NCBI GenBank assembly: GCA_018401955.1
Contig: JAGYJT010000023.1
Span: 1-46,234, forward strand
Reading direction: 5' to 3'
DNA from: Chitinophagales bacterium
Lineage (GTDB): Bacteria; Bacteroidota; Bacteroidia; Chitinophagales; CAIOSU01
DNA: 46,234 nucleotides
A program made the position numbers and the translations under genes. A model generated the notes under the pieces. It was not told where the DNA came from, did no database searches, and worked only from the letters and a program-made list of their open reading frames with translations. Positions 8,433 through 16,512 of the stretch are shown in pieces. Each line of letters starts with the position of its first letter. Within the stretch, counting starts at the first letter, position 1.

Positions 8433-8798
8433 TTAAACCTTAATTATACCCTTCCGGTACAAGTCCAATGCTTGGTTCAATATCTCTTTAATGGTATCCA
8501 AGGGCAAGTCTTCATTGGGGTTGATGCGTAAAATTTTCATCCGGGCACGGGTGCCAGTTTCCAGCAATGGGTGGTGCAGGTGCTGGCCTTCAACCATCAA
8601 TAGGTAGGGTTCTTGGGTTTTCTTATCCGTCCACAAGTAGCAAAACATTTTGCTACGGTAGCAAAAGCAGGGCATGCCGTACTTTACGGTAGCGGTAACC
8701 TGTTCATCCATACCCATTATTATACCTCGCAAAGCCAACAAGCAACTTTGGTTGGGTTCGGGCTGGTTTAGGTAGAAACTGTCTTGGGTGGTGGGCAT
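8433..8798 (-). CDS. DUF1801 (YdhG-like) protein
   Basis: A 121-residue soluble protein of the DUF1801/YdhG family, with the characteristic block TVKYGMPCFCYRSKMFCYLW in the first half and a C-terminal helix LDTIKEILNQALDLYRKGI. The frame is open for another 45 codons upstream, but that extension is basic, Cys- and Tyr-rich and unlike the family, and it runs into the glnN terminator. I therefore start at MPTTQDSFYL (8798). Members are small alpha/beta proteins sometimes called iron-chaperone-like; their biochemical role is unsettled. It lies downstream of glnN on the same strand but is separated from it by a terminator. Confidence 0.8.
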   Translation of the reverse strand: MPTTQDSFYLNQPEPNQSCLLALRGIIMGMDEQVTATVKYGMPCFCYRSKMFCYLWTDKKTQEPYLLMVEGQHLHHPLLETGTRARMKILRINPNEDLPLDTIKEILNQALDLYRKGIIKV

Positions 8799-8908
8799 AG
8801 TATGGTAATAAAGATAGGTGAAATAGCAGTAAACACTGTAGCGCTTAAGCCGATGAACTGTTGTACGTGCCCCGTTACACTCCTTATTGTTTAATGCCCT
8901 GCTCCGTT

Positions 8909-8950
8909 TAAAAAAGCAAAGCCGACATCCCAAAGGGACATCGGCTTTGC
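8909..8950 (-). terminator. Rho-independent terminator of glnN
   Basis: GCAAAGCCGACATCCC (8916-8931) and GGGACATCGGCTTTGC (8935-8950) form a 16-position stem with a two-base internal mismatch and an AAA loop. On the minus strand the hairpin is followed at once by a T run (complement of 8910-8915), as expected for intrinsic termination 20 bases after the glnN stop codon. Confidence 0.85.
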
Positions 8951-8969
8951 CAAAAGGAAACCCGCTATA

Positions 8970-11153
8970 TTATCGGATGAACAAAAGTTCACGGTATTTC
9001 GGTAGTGGCCAGTATTGGTCTTCCACTATAGTTTCAATGTTGTCGGCCAGGTCGCGTACTTTATCAGCGTGTGGTTTAACCTTATCGCAAATAGCTACGG
9101 CTTTTTTGTGGCTTTCGGTAAGCTTTTCGGTTTTGGCCAGTTCTTTCAACATGCTACCCACTTCGGTTTTAATACCGTTGATGCCAATTGAAAGTTCCTC
9201 CAAAAGCTCTTGCTGTGCTTTGTAGTGTTTGGCGTCCAAGCCAGCATCTTTCAAGCCTAGTACGTTTTCGAGCAACACGTTTTGGTAGCTGATGGCGGCA
9301 GGTATAATCTGGTTTAAAGCGATATCGCGAAGAATAAAGGCTTCGATTTCCAATTTCTTGAAATAAAGCTCTTGTTGGATTTCGTAACGGGCCTCCAATT
9401 CGGTCTCGTTTAATATACCCGACTCGGCGAAGATAGCCTTGGCTTTATCAGAAATATAGAAATCAAGGGCATGAGGCGTAGTGGTTACGTTGTTTAAGCC
9501 GCGTTTTTTGGCTTCTTTTTTCCAGTCGTCGCTGTAGTTGTCACCTTCAAACAAAATTGGCTTGCTCTCGCTAATGTATCGGCGTATAACACGCAATATG
9601 GCACTATCTTTTTTCTCACCTTCTTTTACCAACGCATCAACTTCAGCTTTGAATTTGATTAACTGGTTACCCATAATCATGTTCATCACCGTCATTGGGG
9701 CTGCGCAGTTTGCTGATGAACCAACAGCACGAATCTCAAACTTGTTTCCGGTAAAGGCAAAAGGAGAGGTACGGTTGCGGTCGGTATTGTCCAACAACAA
9801 ATCAGGAATGATTTTATGGATGTCCAATTTCAAATCGGCCTTGTCCATTTCATCAAATGCACCATCGGTTATGCGTTGCTCCACCTCGTTTAACAAGTTG
9901 GTAAGCGCTGCACCAATAAATACCGAAATGATGGCAGGCGGGGCTTCGTTGGCACCTAGGCGGTGGTCGTTGCCTGCGCCGGCTATGGTAGCACGCAATA
10001 AATCGCTGTGCTCATACACTGCACGGATGGTGTTCACGAAGAACGTAAGGAACATCAAGTTGTTCTTAGGCGTTTTGCCTGGCGACAAAAGGTTTTTGCC
10101 AGTGTTGGTGCCCAAGCTCCAGTTGTTGTGCTTACCGCTACCGTTTACACCTGCAAAAGGCTTCTCGTGGAACAAAATGCGCAATTTGTGACGACGGGCA
10201 ACACGGTCCATTAAGTCCATCAACAATTGGTTGTGGTCTACAGCCAAGTTGGCTTCTTCGTATACTGGCGCACACTCGTATTGGCCCGGAGCAACCTCGT
10301 TATGACGGGTTTTGACCGGTATGCCCAATTTGTGGCTCTCCGTTTCGTAGTCTACCATAAAGGCATATACACGCTCAGGGATAGAACCGAAATAGTGGTC
10401 TTCCAATTGCTGACCTTTTGCTGGGCCATGGCCTACGATAGTACGGCCGGTCATTACCAAATCAGGACGGCTATAAAACAAAGCCTCGTCTACCAAAAAG
10501 TATTCTTGCTCCCAACCTAGGGTGGCAGTTACTTTGGTAACATTTTTATCAAAATATTTACAAACGGCAGTTGCCGCGGTATCCATATAGTTAAGCGACT
10601 TAAGCAAAGGAGTTTTGTAATCCAATGCTTCGCCAGTGTAACTTACAAATGCGGTAGGAATGCAAAGGGTTTTGCCGGCACCGGTTTCAATAATGAAAGC
10701 AGGTGATGACGGATCCCAAGCAGTGTAGCCACGGGCCTCAAAAGTAGTACGAATACCACCGTTAGGGAAGCTGGAAGCATCCGGCTCTTGTTGCACCAAT
10801 GCGTTGCCGCTGAAAATCTCGATGCCTTTGCCACCCTCGTGAGAGAAGAAAGTATCGTGTTTTTCGGCAGTAGCCCCAGTTAAAGGCTGAAACCAGTGTG
10901 TGTAGTGCGTAGCACCTTTGTCTAATGCCCAGGCTTGCATGCTCGATGCAATTTGGTCTGCCATGGCACGGTCGATTTTTTGGCCACTTTCAATCGATGA
11001 TTTTACGCTCAGGTAAGCTTCCTCTGAAAGGTACTTACGCATGGCCGAATCGCCGAAAACGTTGGTGCCAAAATACTCTGAGATACGTTGTTTGGGGGTA
11101 TTAACTTCTACTTGGGGGCGGTTCATTACCGTCTCGATGGAGTTAAAACGCAT
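8970..11153 (-). CDS. glnN: Type III glutamine synthetase
   Basis: A 727-residue cytosolic glutamine synthetase of the GSIII class, the large dodecameric form typical of Bacteroidota, which makes glutamine from glutamate, ammonia and ATP. The N-terminal GSIII signature is seen in RISEYFGTNVFGDSAMRKYL, the catalytic core in GWEQEYFLVD, EVAPGQYECAPVYEEAN and NGSGKHNNWSLGTNTG, and the nucleotide and metal region in ATIAGAGNDHRLGANEAPP. The length matches the class (about 700-730 residues) and the frame is intact. The ATG at 11153 has an ideal promoter 40 bases upstream and a clear terminator follows the gene, so it appears to be monocistronic. No nitrogen-regulatory gene lies beside it. Confidence 0.97.
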   Translation of the reverse strand: MRFNSIETVMNRPQVEVNTPKQRISEYFGTNVFGDSAMRKYLSEEAYLSVKSSIESGQKIDRAMADQIASSMQAWALDKGATHYTHWFQPLTGATAEKHDTFFSHEGGKGIEIFSGNALVQQEPDASSFPNGGIRTTFEARGYTAWDPSSPAFIIETGAGKTLCIPTAFVSYTGEALDYKTPLLKSLNYMDTAATAVCKYFDKNVTKVTATLGWEQEYFLVDEALFYSRPDLVMTGRTIVGHGPAKGQQLEDHYFGSIPERVYAFMVDYETESHKLGIPVKTRHNEVAPGQYECAPVYEEANLAVDHNQLLMDLMDRVARRHKLRILFHEKPFAGVNGSGKHNNWSLGTNTGKNLLSPGKTPKNNLMFLTFFVNTIRAVYEHSDLLRATIAGAGNDHRLGANEAPPAIISVFIGAALTNLLNEVEQRITDGAFDEMDKADLKLDIHKIIPDLLLDNTDRNRTSPFAFTGNKFEIRAVGSSANCAAPMTVMNMIMGNQLIKFKAEVDALVKEGEKKDSAILRVIRRYISESKPILFEGDNYSDDWKKEAKKRGLNNVTTTPHALDFYISDKAKAIFAESGILNETELEARYEIQQELYFKKLEIEAFILRDIALNQIIPAAISYQNVLLENVLGLKDAGLDAKHYKAQQELLEELSIGINGIKTEVGSMLKELAKTEKLTESHKKAVAICDKVKPHADKVRDLADNIETIVEDQYWPLPKYRELLFIR

Positions 11154-11192
11154 AGTGTTTGGTTTATGGGGTTTTCCTTACGATTGAAGATG

Positions 11193-11223
11193 CAAAGGTA
11201 GTTGTAAAAACTTAAAGTGTCAA
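11193..11223 (-). promoter_or_regulatory. glnN promoter, TTG-N20-TAnnTTTG
   Basis: On the minus strand, TTG (complement of 11221-11223) is followed after exactly 20 bases by TACCTTTG (complement of 11193-11200), a perfect match to the Bacteroidota primary-sigma promoter. The predicted start is near 11186, giving a leader of roughly 33 bases. The rest of the 11154-11442 gap is A/T-rich and holds no gene that I can support. Confidence 0.8.
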
Positions 11224-11442
11224 GGTAGTATGCTTCATTTGCCTTTCAAAATTGTAAAAATGGAGTAAGAGTTAGGGCTTGTGGAATAAAAAAAATACTT
11301 TGTGAAATGAAAATTGGTTAAAAAGTTGCCCGTTTATAAATATGTGGGTTTTTATAAACTGTATAGTAATAAAAAATCAACTGCTAAGGCTCGTGCTAAA
11401 CATGAGTAGTGAATAATTATTGAAACAAGTGAAGTAGGTGGG

Positions 11443-11997
11443 TTACTCTATAATAATACCATATTGCACTAGCAGCCCAGAAAGGCCATGAGTACTAAAG
11501 CGGGCTTTCTTTATCGGGTTCACCTCGGGGTTAATGATAAAGTTGTAGGCCGTGCGCAGGTCGGCACCTTTGAGGGTCGTGCGGTCAAATATAGCTCCTT
11601 CAAGGTCGCAGTTGTCAAAGTTAGCGTTGGTAAGATCGCACTCGGCAAAGTCGGTGCCTTTAAGTATGCACGATACAAAATCGGTACCTTTGAGCTTACA
11701 CTTATGGAAACTGGTGGTTTCCATATTGCAGCGCATAAAAGATACTTTGAAACCGAAGCTGCGGCACTTACTAAAGTCGAGGCCCATTAACTTGCAGTCT
11801 TTAAACACCACGCCTTGCAAGCCCATTTCGGCGGTATTGGCCAGCGAGAGGTTGCACTGCTCAAACTCGCAATCGATAAAAAGGCAGCTGTTCAACTTGG
11901 CGTAAGCTAGGTCGCAGTTTACAAACCTGCACTCCTCATACCGCGTGGCCGCTTCTAAATTGCTCACCTTTTCAAATACCGTATCGTGGATGGTCAT
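11443..11997 (-). CDS. Pentapeptide-repeat protein
   Basis: A 184-residue protein made almost wholly of pentapeptide-like A(D/N)LxF units, for example CKLKGTDFVSCILKGTDFAE and NANFDNCDLEGAIF, which fold into a right-handed quadrilateral beta-helix. It is unusually Cys-rich: Cys or Asn often occupies the stacking position. No signal peptide or membrane segment is present, so it is probably cytosolic. I use the ATG at 11997 (MTIHDTVFEK). The frame is open to an ATG at 12024, but that extension crosses a TAnnTTTG element. Some family members mimic DNA and protect gyrase; nothing here shows that function. The gene stands alone. Confidence 0.85.
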   Translation of the reverse strand: MTIHDTVFEKVSNLEAATRYEECRFVNCDLAYAKLNSCLFIDCEFEQCNLSLANTAEMGLQGVVFKDCKLMGLDFSKCRSFGFKVSFMRCNMETTSFHKCKLKGTDFVSCILKGTDFAECDLTNANFDNCDLEGAIFDRTTLKGADLRTAYNFIINPEVNPIKKARFSTHGLSGLLVQYGIIIE

Positions 11998-12001
11998 GGG
12001 G

Positions 12002-12009
12002 CAAAGATA
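12002..12009 (-). promoter_or_regulatory. TAnnTTTG element abutting a start codon
   Basis: TATCTTTG on the minus strand matches the -7 consensus exactly but ends only four bases before the ATG at 11997, so a transcript from it would be essentially leaderless. No TTG lies at the -33 distance. It may be fortuitous. Confidence 0.3.
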
Positions 12010-12028
12010 ATCATCAAGACACAAGAAA

Positions 12029-12060
12029 TGTCACCCTAAAGGAGCGGAGCCGAAGGACAC
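12029..12060. repeat. Decayed GAGCGGAGCCGAAGG-type interspersed element
   Basis: The stretch begins TGTCACCCT, contains GGAGCGGAGCCGAAGG and ends in ACAC. It resembles the dispersed palindromic element found in many bacterial genomes in which TGTCACCCTGAGC is mirrored by CGAAGGGTGACA. Here the left arm is intact and the right arm is degraded. Only one copy is in this window, so the call rests on resemblance. Confidence 0.35.
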
Positions 12061-12150
12061 AAGACATCTTACAGTCAGTTCTGCGAGAAAAGTTCAAAAG
12101 TTGCTAAGCAAGGGACTAAGTATGCATCCATTGCACATTGTACATCATCG

Positions 12151-12648
12151 TTAGTGCAAATCAAAGCTATTCACAAAGTCCCTATTGGTGTTGCCACGGT
12201 GGCAGCCTACGCAGGCATCACCTTTGTCTGATACGCCAATAACCACACTGCCGTTGGGTTTAAACTCGTTCCAAAGCCAACCTTGGTTTGATAGGCTAGA
12301 GCTCGACTTTTTGAGCATGATGGCATATAAATCAGTTGAGCCGCCTCTTAATATATCTTTCACTATCATCGAGCCTTCCGGAAAAGTGCCACCAACAGGC
12401 AATCTGCCGGTGCTATCCAGCGCATCCCAAGCGGTTTGGTTAAACAGGAGTTTAAAATCGCCATGGGGGCTGTTGCCCGATGCCCTTAAAACAACATCGT
12501 TGCCCTGATAAAACAACAGGCCACCGGCCATTACCTCATCCATAATTTCAACGTCTTCGCTGGTTACTTGCGCATGCTTGCAGCTGCTGGCAGCAACGGT
12601 AAAAAATATAGCAAGGGTAAATAGCGCTAGTAGTTTTGAGCTTTTCAT
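12151..12648 (-). CDS. Monohaem c-type lipoprotein, cytochrome P460-like (copy 1)
   Basis: A 165-residue predicted lipoprotein. The signal peptide ends in AASSC with Cys23 as the lipidation site. A single haem c motif CVGCH (146-150) lies at the very C-terminus, followed by RGNTNRDFVNSFDLH. The order of elements (FPEGSMIVKDI, YAIMLKK, WLWNEF, then CxxCH) resembles the cytochrome P460 family, but this is a by-eye match. It would act as a periplasmic or outer-membrane electron carrier or haem enzyme. It follows its paralogue by 59 bases on the same strand and is probably cotranscribed with it. Confidence 0.75.
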   Translation of the reverse strand: MKSSKLLALFTLAIFFTVAASSCKHAQVTSEDVEIMDEVMAGGLLFYQGNDVVLRASGNSPHGDFKLLFNQTAWDALDSTGRLPVGGTFPEGSMIVKDILRGGSTDLYAIMLKKSSSSLSNQGWLWNEFKPNGSVVIGVSDKGDACVGCHRGNTNRDFVNSFDLH

Positions 12649-12707
12649 AATTGGTAGTTTGGTGTTGTAAATTACTATTTTCCGTTTAATTATCCATCAT
12701 CGTGCGG

Positions 12708-13217
12708 TTAGTGTAGGTCAAAGCTGTTCACAAAATCCCTATTGGTGTTTGCACGGTGGCAACCAATACATCCATTACCTTTAGCATCAATACTCACCAA
12801 TAACGAGCCATCCAAAAAAGCTTCGTACCACAACCAGTCTTCGTTGGCATTTTCTGCTGATGGTTGTTTCCACATAGCAGCGTAAAAGCTGGTATTGCCG
12901 TTTCGTATAACGTCTTTTACTACCAATGAGCCGGTGGGGAAGGTATCACCTGCGGCTAGTTTACCATCAGCGCCCAAAGCATCAAGTGCGGTTTGATTGA
13001 ACAATAGCTTAAATGTACCATGCGGACTGTTGCCGGCTGCGCTTAGTGTTGCAGTATCGCCTTGGTAAAAGAAAAGGGTGTTGTTGCGTATTTCTTCAAG
13101 CACATCGTTGTCGGTAAACATTTTGGTTTGGTCGTCGCTATCGGTCTCTGGGTCTTTGGAGCAGCTGTTAATGGTAATTATACCAAGTAGGATTATAAAT
13201 ATGGGCAGTGTGCGCAT
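12708..13217 (-). CDS. Monohaem c-type lipoprotein, cytochrome P460-like (copy 2)
   Basis: A 169-residue paralogue of the downstream gene, with the same plan: a signal peptide ending INSC (Cys19 lipidated), NSPHGTFKLLFNQTALDAL in the middle and one haem motif CIGCH (150-154) at the C-terminus. The last 15 residues after CxxCH differ from copy 1 at one position, while the N-terminal third has diverged, so the C-terminus is under strong constraint. I start at the ATG at 13217 because it opens the lipoprotein signal; the open frame extends 18 codons further upstream. It is the first gene of the likely pair. Confidence 0.75.
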   Translation of the reverse strand: MRTLPIFIILLGIITINSCSKDPETDSDDQTKMFTDNDVLEEIRNNTLFFYQGDTATLSAAGNSPHGTFKLLFNQTALDALGADGKLAAGDTFPTGSLVVKDVIRNGNTSFYAAMWKQPSAENANEDWLWYEAFLDGSLLVSIDAKGNGCIGCHRANTNRDFVNSFDLH

Positions 13218-13449
13218 GGTAATGATGGTTTGAGGATAAAGAATGTGTAAATAACCATTTTGTATAATCAATAATTGTGTTGCCCTGCCATTTGTTATAA
13301 AAACGTGATAAATGTAAGGTACAAGAAAGTATGCTATTGATGAACAGTTTAATAGAAGGGCGGCTTTTGCTTAAATTTTACCAAACCATGCATCGTACCT
13401 CACGAATTTTTACTGGTCTTGATACTTAATACCCAATACTGCTAGCAAT

Positions 13450-13480
13450 TTGCACACATCAAATTAAAGGCTTAATTTTT
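13450..13480 (+). promoter_or_regulatory. Candidate promoter of the T9SS esterase
   Basis: TTG (13450-13452, preceded by T) is followed after 20 bases by TAATTTTT (13473-13480), seven of eight positions of TAnnTTTG. It ends four bases before the ATG at 13485, so the transcript would have almost no leader. The rest of the 13218-13484 gap shows no gene. Confidence 0.35.
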
Positions 13481-13484
13481 CGTT

Positions 13485-15407
13485 ATGACCCGCTTTATTA
13501 TTGCCTTCATCTTTTCTTTTTGCGCCCTATTGGCAGCAGCCCAGCAATGCAGTAGCTTGCGCTATCAGCAGCGTGTGTTTGGGCAGAGCTTTAAAACCAG
13601 TAACGTGGTTTATGGCAATGCGCCTTCGTTGCCATCGGTGTATTTGGGCGAAAATATCACCCAAAACATTAACCTAACGCTAGACGTTTTTGAGCCCTTT
13701 GGCGATACGCTAACCAAGCGGCCACTGGTTATCTTAGCTTTTGGCGGTGCGTTTTTGATTGGCAGTAAAGATGATGGCGATATGCAAACGGTTTGCGATA
13801 GCTTGGCTCGCCGGGGATATGTTACGGCATCTATCAATTATCGCTTGGGCATGAACGTGGTAGATGGTACCAGTGCCGAGCGTGCCATATACAGGGCCTT
13901 GCAAGATTTTAGCGCTGCCGTGAGATACTTTAAAGAGAACGCTGCCCAATACCGCATTGATACCAACTATATATATGTCGGGGGTGTAAGTGCAGGCGGG
14001 TTTGCGGCCTTGCACATGGCATTGATGGACGAAGGCGACCGCTTACCATCATCTTACAGCGCAACAGGTATAGGTGCCCGGCCCGATTTGGGCTGTAAAG
14101 ATTGCTCGGGCAATAGTTTTCAGCATAGTAGTAAAGTTCGTGGGCTTGTCAGTTTTTGGGGCGCCTTGGGCGATGTTAACTTTATCAAGCCTACCAACGT
14201 GGTACCATTGGTCTCTTTTCATGGCGACCAAGATTTAATTGTACCTTACAGTACCGGGTTTCCGTTTACGGCGTTGTTTGTGCTGCCTCAAGTAAGCGGC
14301 TCAGCGGCTATTAAGCAGCGGTATGACCAATTAGGTGCTTACAACGATTTTACCTCTTTCCCTGGCGTGGGCCACAATATTTGGGGCTTGGTGGTTACCA
14401 ATAACTTTACACCAAACCAGTATTTTCAGCCAATTTATCAGCGTACGGCCGAGTTTCTTTATGAGCAAAGCCGACCGCTTAAACCAATTATACAGGGCCT
14501 TGATAGTGTTTGCCCTAATGTACCGGTTACCTACACGGTTGCCGCAACTGCCGGCGAAACCTACTGCTGGCAAATTGATGGTGGGCAAATAATATCGCAA
14601 AGTAATAATGAAGTGAGCGTGTTGTGGCAAAGTGCTGGAAGTGCTATGATAATGGTTGCTAGCCAAAACCATCTTGAGGCGGCAAGTGCCATTGATACCT
14701 TTAATGTATGGGTGCGGCAGGGCGCAACGGCATTAATTGATGCGCCCGATGGCAATACTGTATGCTCGGGTATAGCCATGCAGCTTAGTTCGGTAAACAA
14801 GGCTGCAGCCTATCAATGGTCGCCAGCAAGTTATTTTAATAATGCCAATGCCGATACTACTGCACTGTTGCCCCTTATATCAGGCCTTTACTACCTACAA
14901 GTTACCGATTCTTTTGGTTGTGTTGCAAAGGATAGTATATATGTTACGGTAAAGCCTTCGCCACTTATGCCAAGTATTGTGCAGCAAGGAGATAGCTTAA
15001 TAGTCGATGGCGGCACAGGAGCTTTTAGTTGGATGGATGCCAACGAGCAGTTTATTGCAGCTGGTGGTGCTTTTTTGCCAGACACCAATGGCACTTATTA
15101 TTTGGTTGAAACTGCTGATAATGGCTGCAATAATTGGTCGTTGCCGTTTGAGTATGTAGGTACATATACCACCACCACCCCAAACATTGAGCTATCAATA
15201 TACCCCAACCCGTTTAATGATAGGGTAGTGGTGCGGTCTGTTTTGCCGGGTACACTTATTATATATAGTATGGGCGGCAAAGCCGTATTTGCCCAGTCTG
15301 TTGATGGTAATGCCAATATTAATTTAGCCGCGCTATCTGCGGGCATGTATTATTACAAGCTGGTTACCTCACAAGGCGAGGCAATGGGCAAGCTGGTTAA
15401 GCAATAA
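13485..15407 (+). CDS. T9SS-exported esterase/lipase with type A sorting domain
   Basis: A 640-residue extracellular hydrolase. Residues 1-20 are a signal peptide (FIIAFIFSFCALLAAAQ). Residues about 40-330 are a carboxylesterase-type alpha/beta domain: oxyanion loop FGGAF at 86-90, nucleophile Ser169 in GVSAGG, an acid in HGDQDLIVP and His in PGVGHNIWG. Two Ig/PKD-like segments follow (SVCPNVPVTYTV, NTVCSGIAMQLSS). The last 75 or so residues are a type A T9SS sorting domain, with SIYPNPFNDRVVVRS and GMYYYKLVTSQG. The protein should cross the outer membrane and be surface-attached or released. The substrate is unknown. Its stop lies one base from the stop of the convergent alkaline phosphatase gene. 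Confidence 0.88.
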   Translation: MTRFIIAFIFSFCALLAAAQQCSSLRYQQRVFGQSFKTSNVVYGNAPSLPSVYLGENITQNINLTLDVFEPFGDTLTKRPLVILAFGGAFLIGSKDDGDMQTVCDSLARRGYVTASINYRLGMNVVDGTSAERAIYRALQDFSAAVRYFKENAAQYRIDTNYIYVGGVSAGGFAALHMALMDEGDRLPSSYSATGIGARPDLGCKDCSGNSFQHSSKVRGLVSFWGALGDVNFIKPTNVVPLVSFHGDQDLIVPYSTGFPFTALFVLPQVSGSAAIKQRYDQLGAYNDFTSFPGVGHNIWGLVVTNNFTPNQYFQPIYQRTAEFLYEQSRPLKPIIQGLDSVCPNVPVTYTVAATAGETYCWQIDGGQIISQSNNEVSVLWQSAGSAMIMVASQNHLEAASAIDTFNVWVRQGATALIDAPDGNTVCSGIAMQLSSVNKAAAYQWSPASYFNNANADTTALLPLISGLYYLQVTDSFGCVAKDSIYVTVKPSPLMPSIVQQGDSLIVDGGTGAFSWMDANEQFIAAGGAFLPDTNGTYYLVETADNGCNNWSLPFEYVGTYTTTTPNIELSIYPNPFNDRVVVRSVLPGTLIIYSMGGKAVFAQSVDGNANINLAALSAGMYYYKLVTSQGEAMGKLVKQ

Positions 15408-15408
15408 T

Positions 15409-16512
15409 TTATTTCAAGCCCAACAGTGCCATCATTTTATCATAGATGGCCGTGTTTTCATAGATGCCCATAAACGCTTCAGCACCTGGGCCGTATGCAA
15501 ATACGGGTACCATTGTTCCTGTGTGGTGCCCGGTAGTAAAGGCGCCATTAATGGTTTTGTCTTGTAAGTTGCCACCGTTAATGGCATAGCCACCGGTTTC
15601 GTGGTCGGCGGTGATAACTACTAAGGTGTTGCTGTCTTTTTGGGCAAACTCCAGCACCTTACCAATGGTTTTATCAAAATCGATCATTTCGTCAATAATA
15701 TATTGCGAATCATTGGCATGGCCGCCCCAATCAATTTGTGACCCTTCAACCATTAAAAAGAAACCTTGATTGCCTTTGTTCAAACCCTCCATGGCCAGCT
15801 CAGTGCTTTTAATTAAAAAGTTGCCCCGGCCCCCCGATATTGTGGTAAGTTCGGTATCGGCGGCTAGTATACCCACCTTGTCCATATCTGCTTTCAGGTC
15901 ATCCAAGGTGTAACCAATGGTATAGCCCATGCTGCGCAACTCGTCTGATAGGTTACGGCCATCGGCTCGGTTCTCAAAAAATGATTTGCCCCCACCCACA
16001 AACCAATCAACATCGCCTGTTAGCATATCCAGTGCAATTTCGTGGTGCATATATCTTGATGGTTGATGCGCGTAAAAACAGGCAGGTGTGGCGTGCGTGA
16101 TGGTGGCCGTAGCAACCAAACCAGTGCGCATACCTTTCTTTTTAACGGTTTCTAATATGGTTTCTACCGGTAGGGTATCCATATCAACGCCGATAGCTTT
16201 GTTATATGATTTTACGCCACAAGAAAAAGCGGTAGCACCTGCAGCCGAATCGGTTATCAAATTATCACCAGAGTGTGTTTTGATAAAGCCGATATGTTTC
16301 ATTTTTTCAAGAAAAAGTTGATTGCCATTGCTGTACATACCAGCCGTAATTTGGGTTAGCCCCATACCGTCGCCAACCATAAAAATGATGTTGCGTGGGG
16401 TTTTGGGCAAACTATTTTCAACGGGTTGACCTACTACCGACTTTTCGGTACTGTCGCTGCATCCGACTAATGATAGGGCTAACAAGGCAATAGCTATTAT
16501 ATGGTGTTGCAT
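15409..16512 (-). CDS. Alkaline phosphatase lipoprotein (PhoA superfamily)
   Basis: A 367-residue phosphomonoesterase anchored by a lipoprotein signal (LSLVGC, Cys18). The zinc/magnesium site starts with IIFMVGDGMG (Asp48), the nucleophile is Ser89 in TDSAAGATAFSCG, and further ligands are seen in EGSQIDWGGHAND, TADHETGG and TGHHTGTMVP. The catalytic set is complete. The protein is about 100 residues shorter than E. coli PhoA, as is common for compact versions. It would release phosphate from organic phosphates in the periplasm or at the cell surface. A TACCTTTA sequence about 22 bases before the ATG resembles a -7 element, but without a good -33 and with no Pho-type operator recognised. Convergent with the esterase, with one base between stop codons. 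Confidence 0.93.
   Translation of the reverse strand: MQHHIIAIALLALSLVGCSDSTEKSVVGQPVENSLPKTPRNIIFMVGDGMGLTQITAGMYSNGNQLFLEKMKHIGFIKTHSGDNLITDSAAGATAFSCGVKSYNKAIGVDMDTLPVETILETVKKKGMRTGLVATATITHATPACFYAHQPSRYMHHEIALDMLTGDVDWFVGGGKSFFENRADGRNLSDELRSMGYTIGYTLDDLKADMDKVGILAADTELTTISGGRGNFLIKSTELAMEGLNKGNQGFFLMVEGSQIDWGGHANDSQYIIDEMIDFDKTIGKVLEFAQKDSNTLVVITADHETGGYAINGGNLQDKTINGAFTTGHHTGTMVPVFAYGPGAEAFMGIYENTAIYDKMMALLGLK

Noticed and set aside
9538..10191. 217-codon plus-strand ORF inside glnN
   Set aside because: Antisense shadow of a highly conserved enzyme; its translation has no family features.
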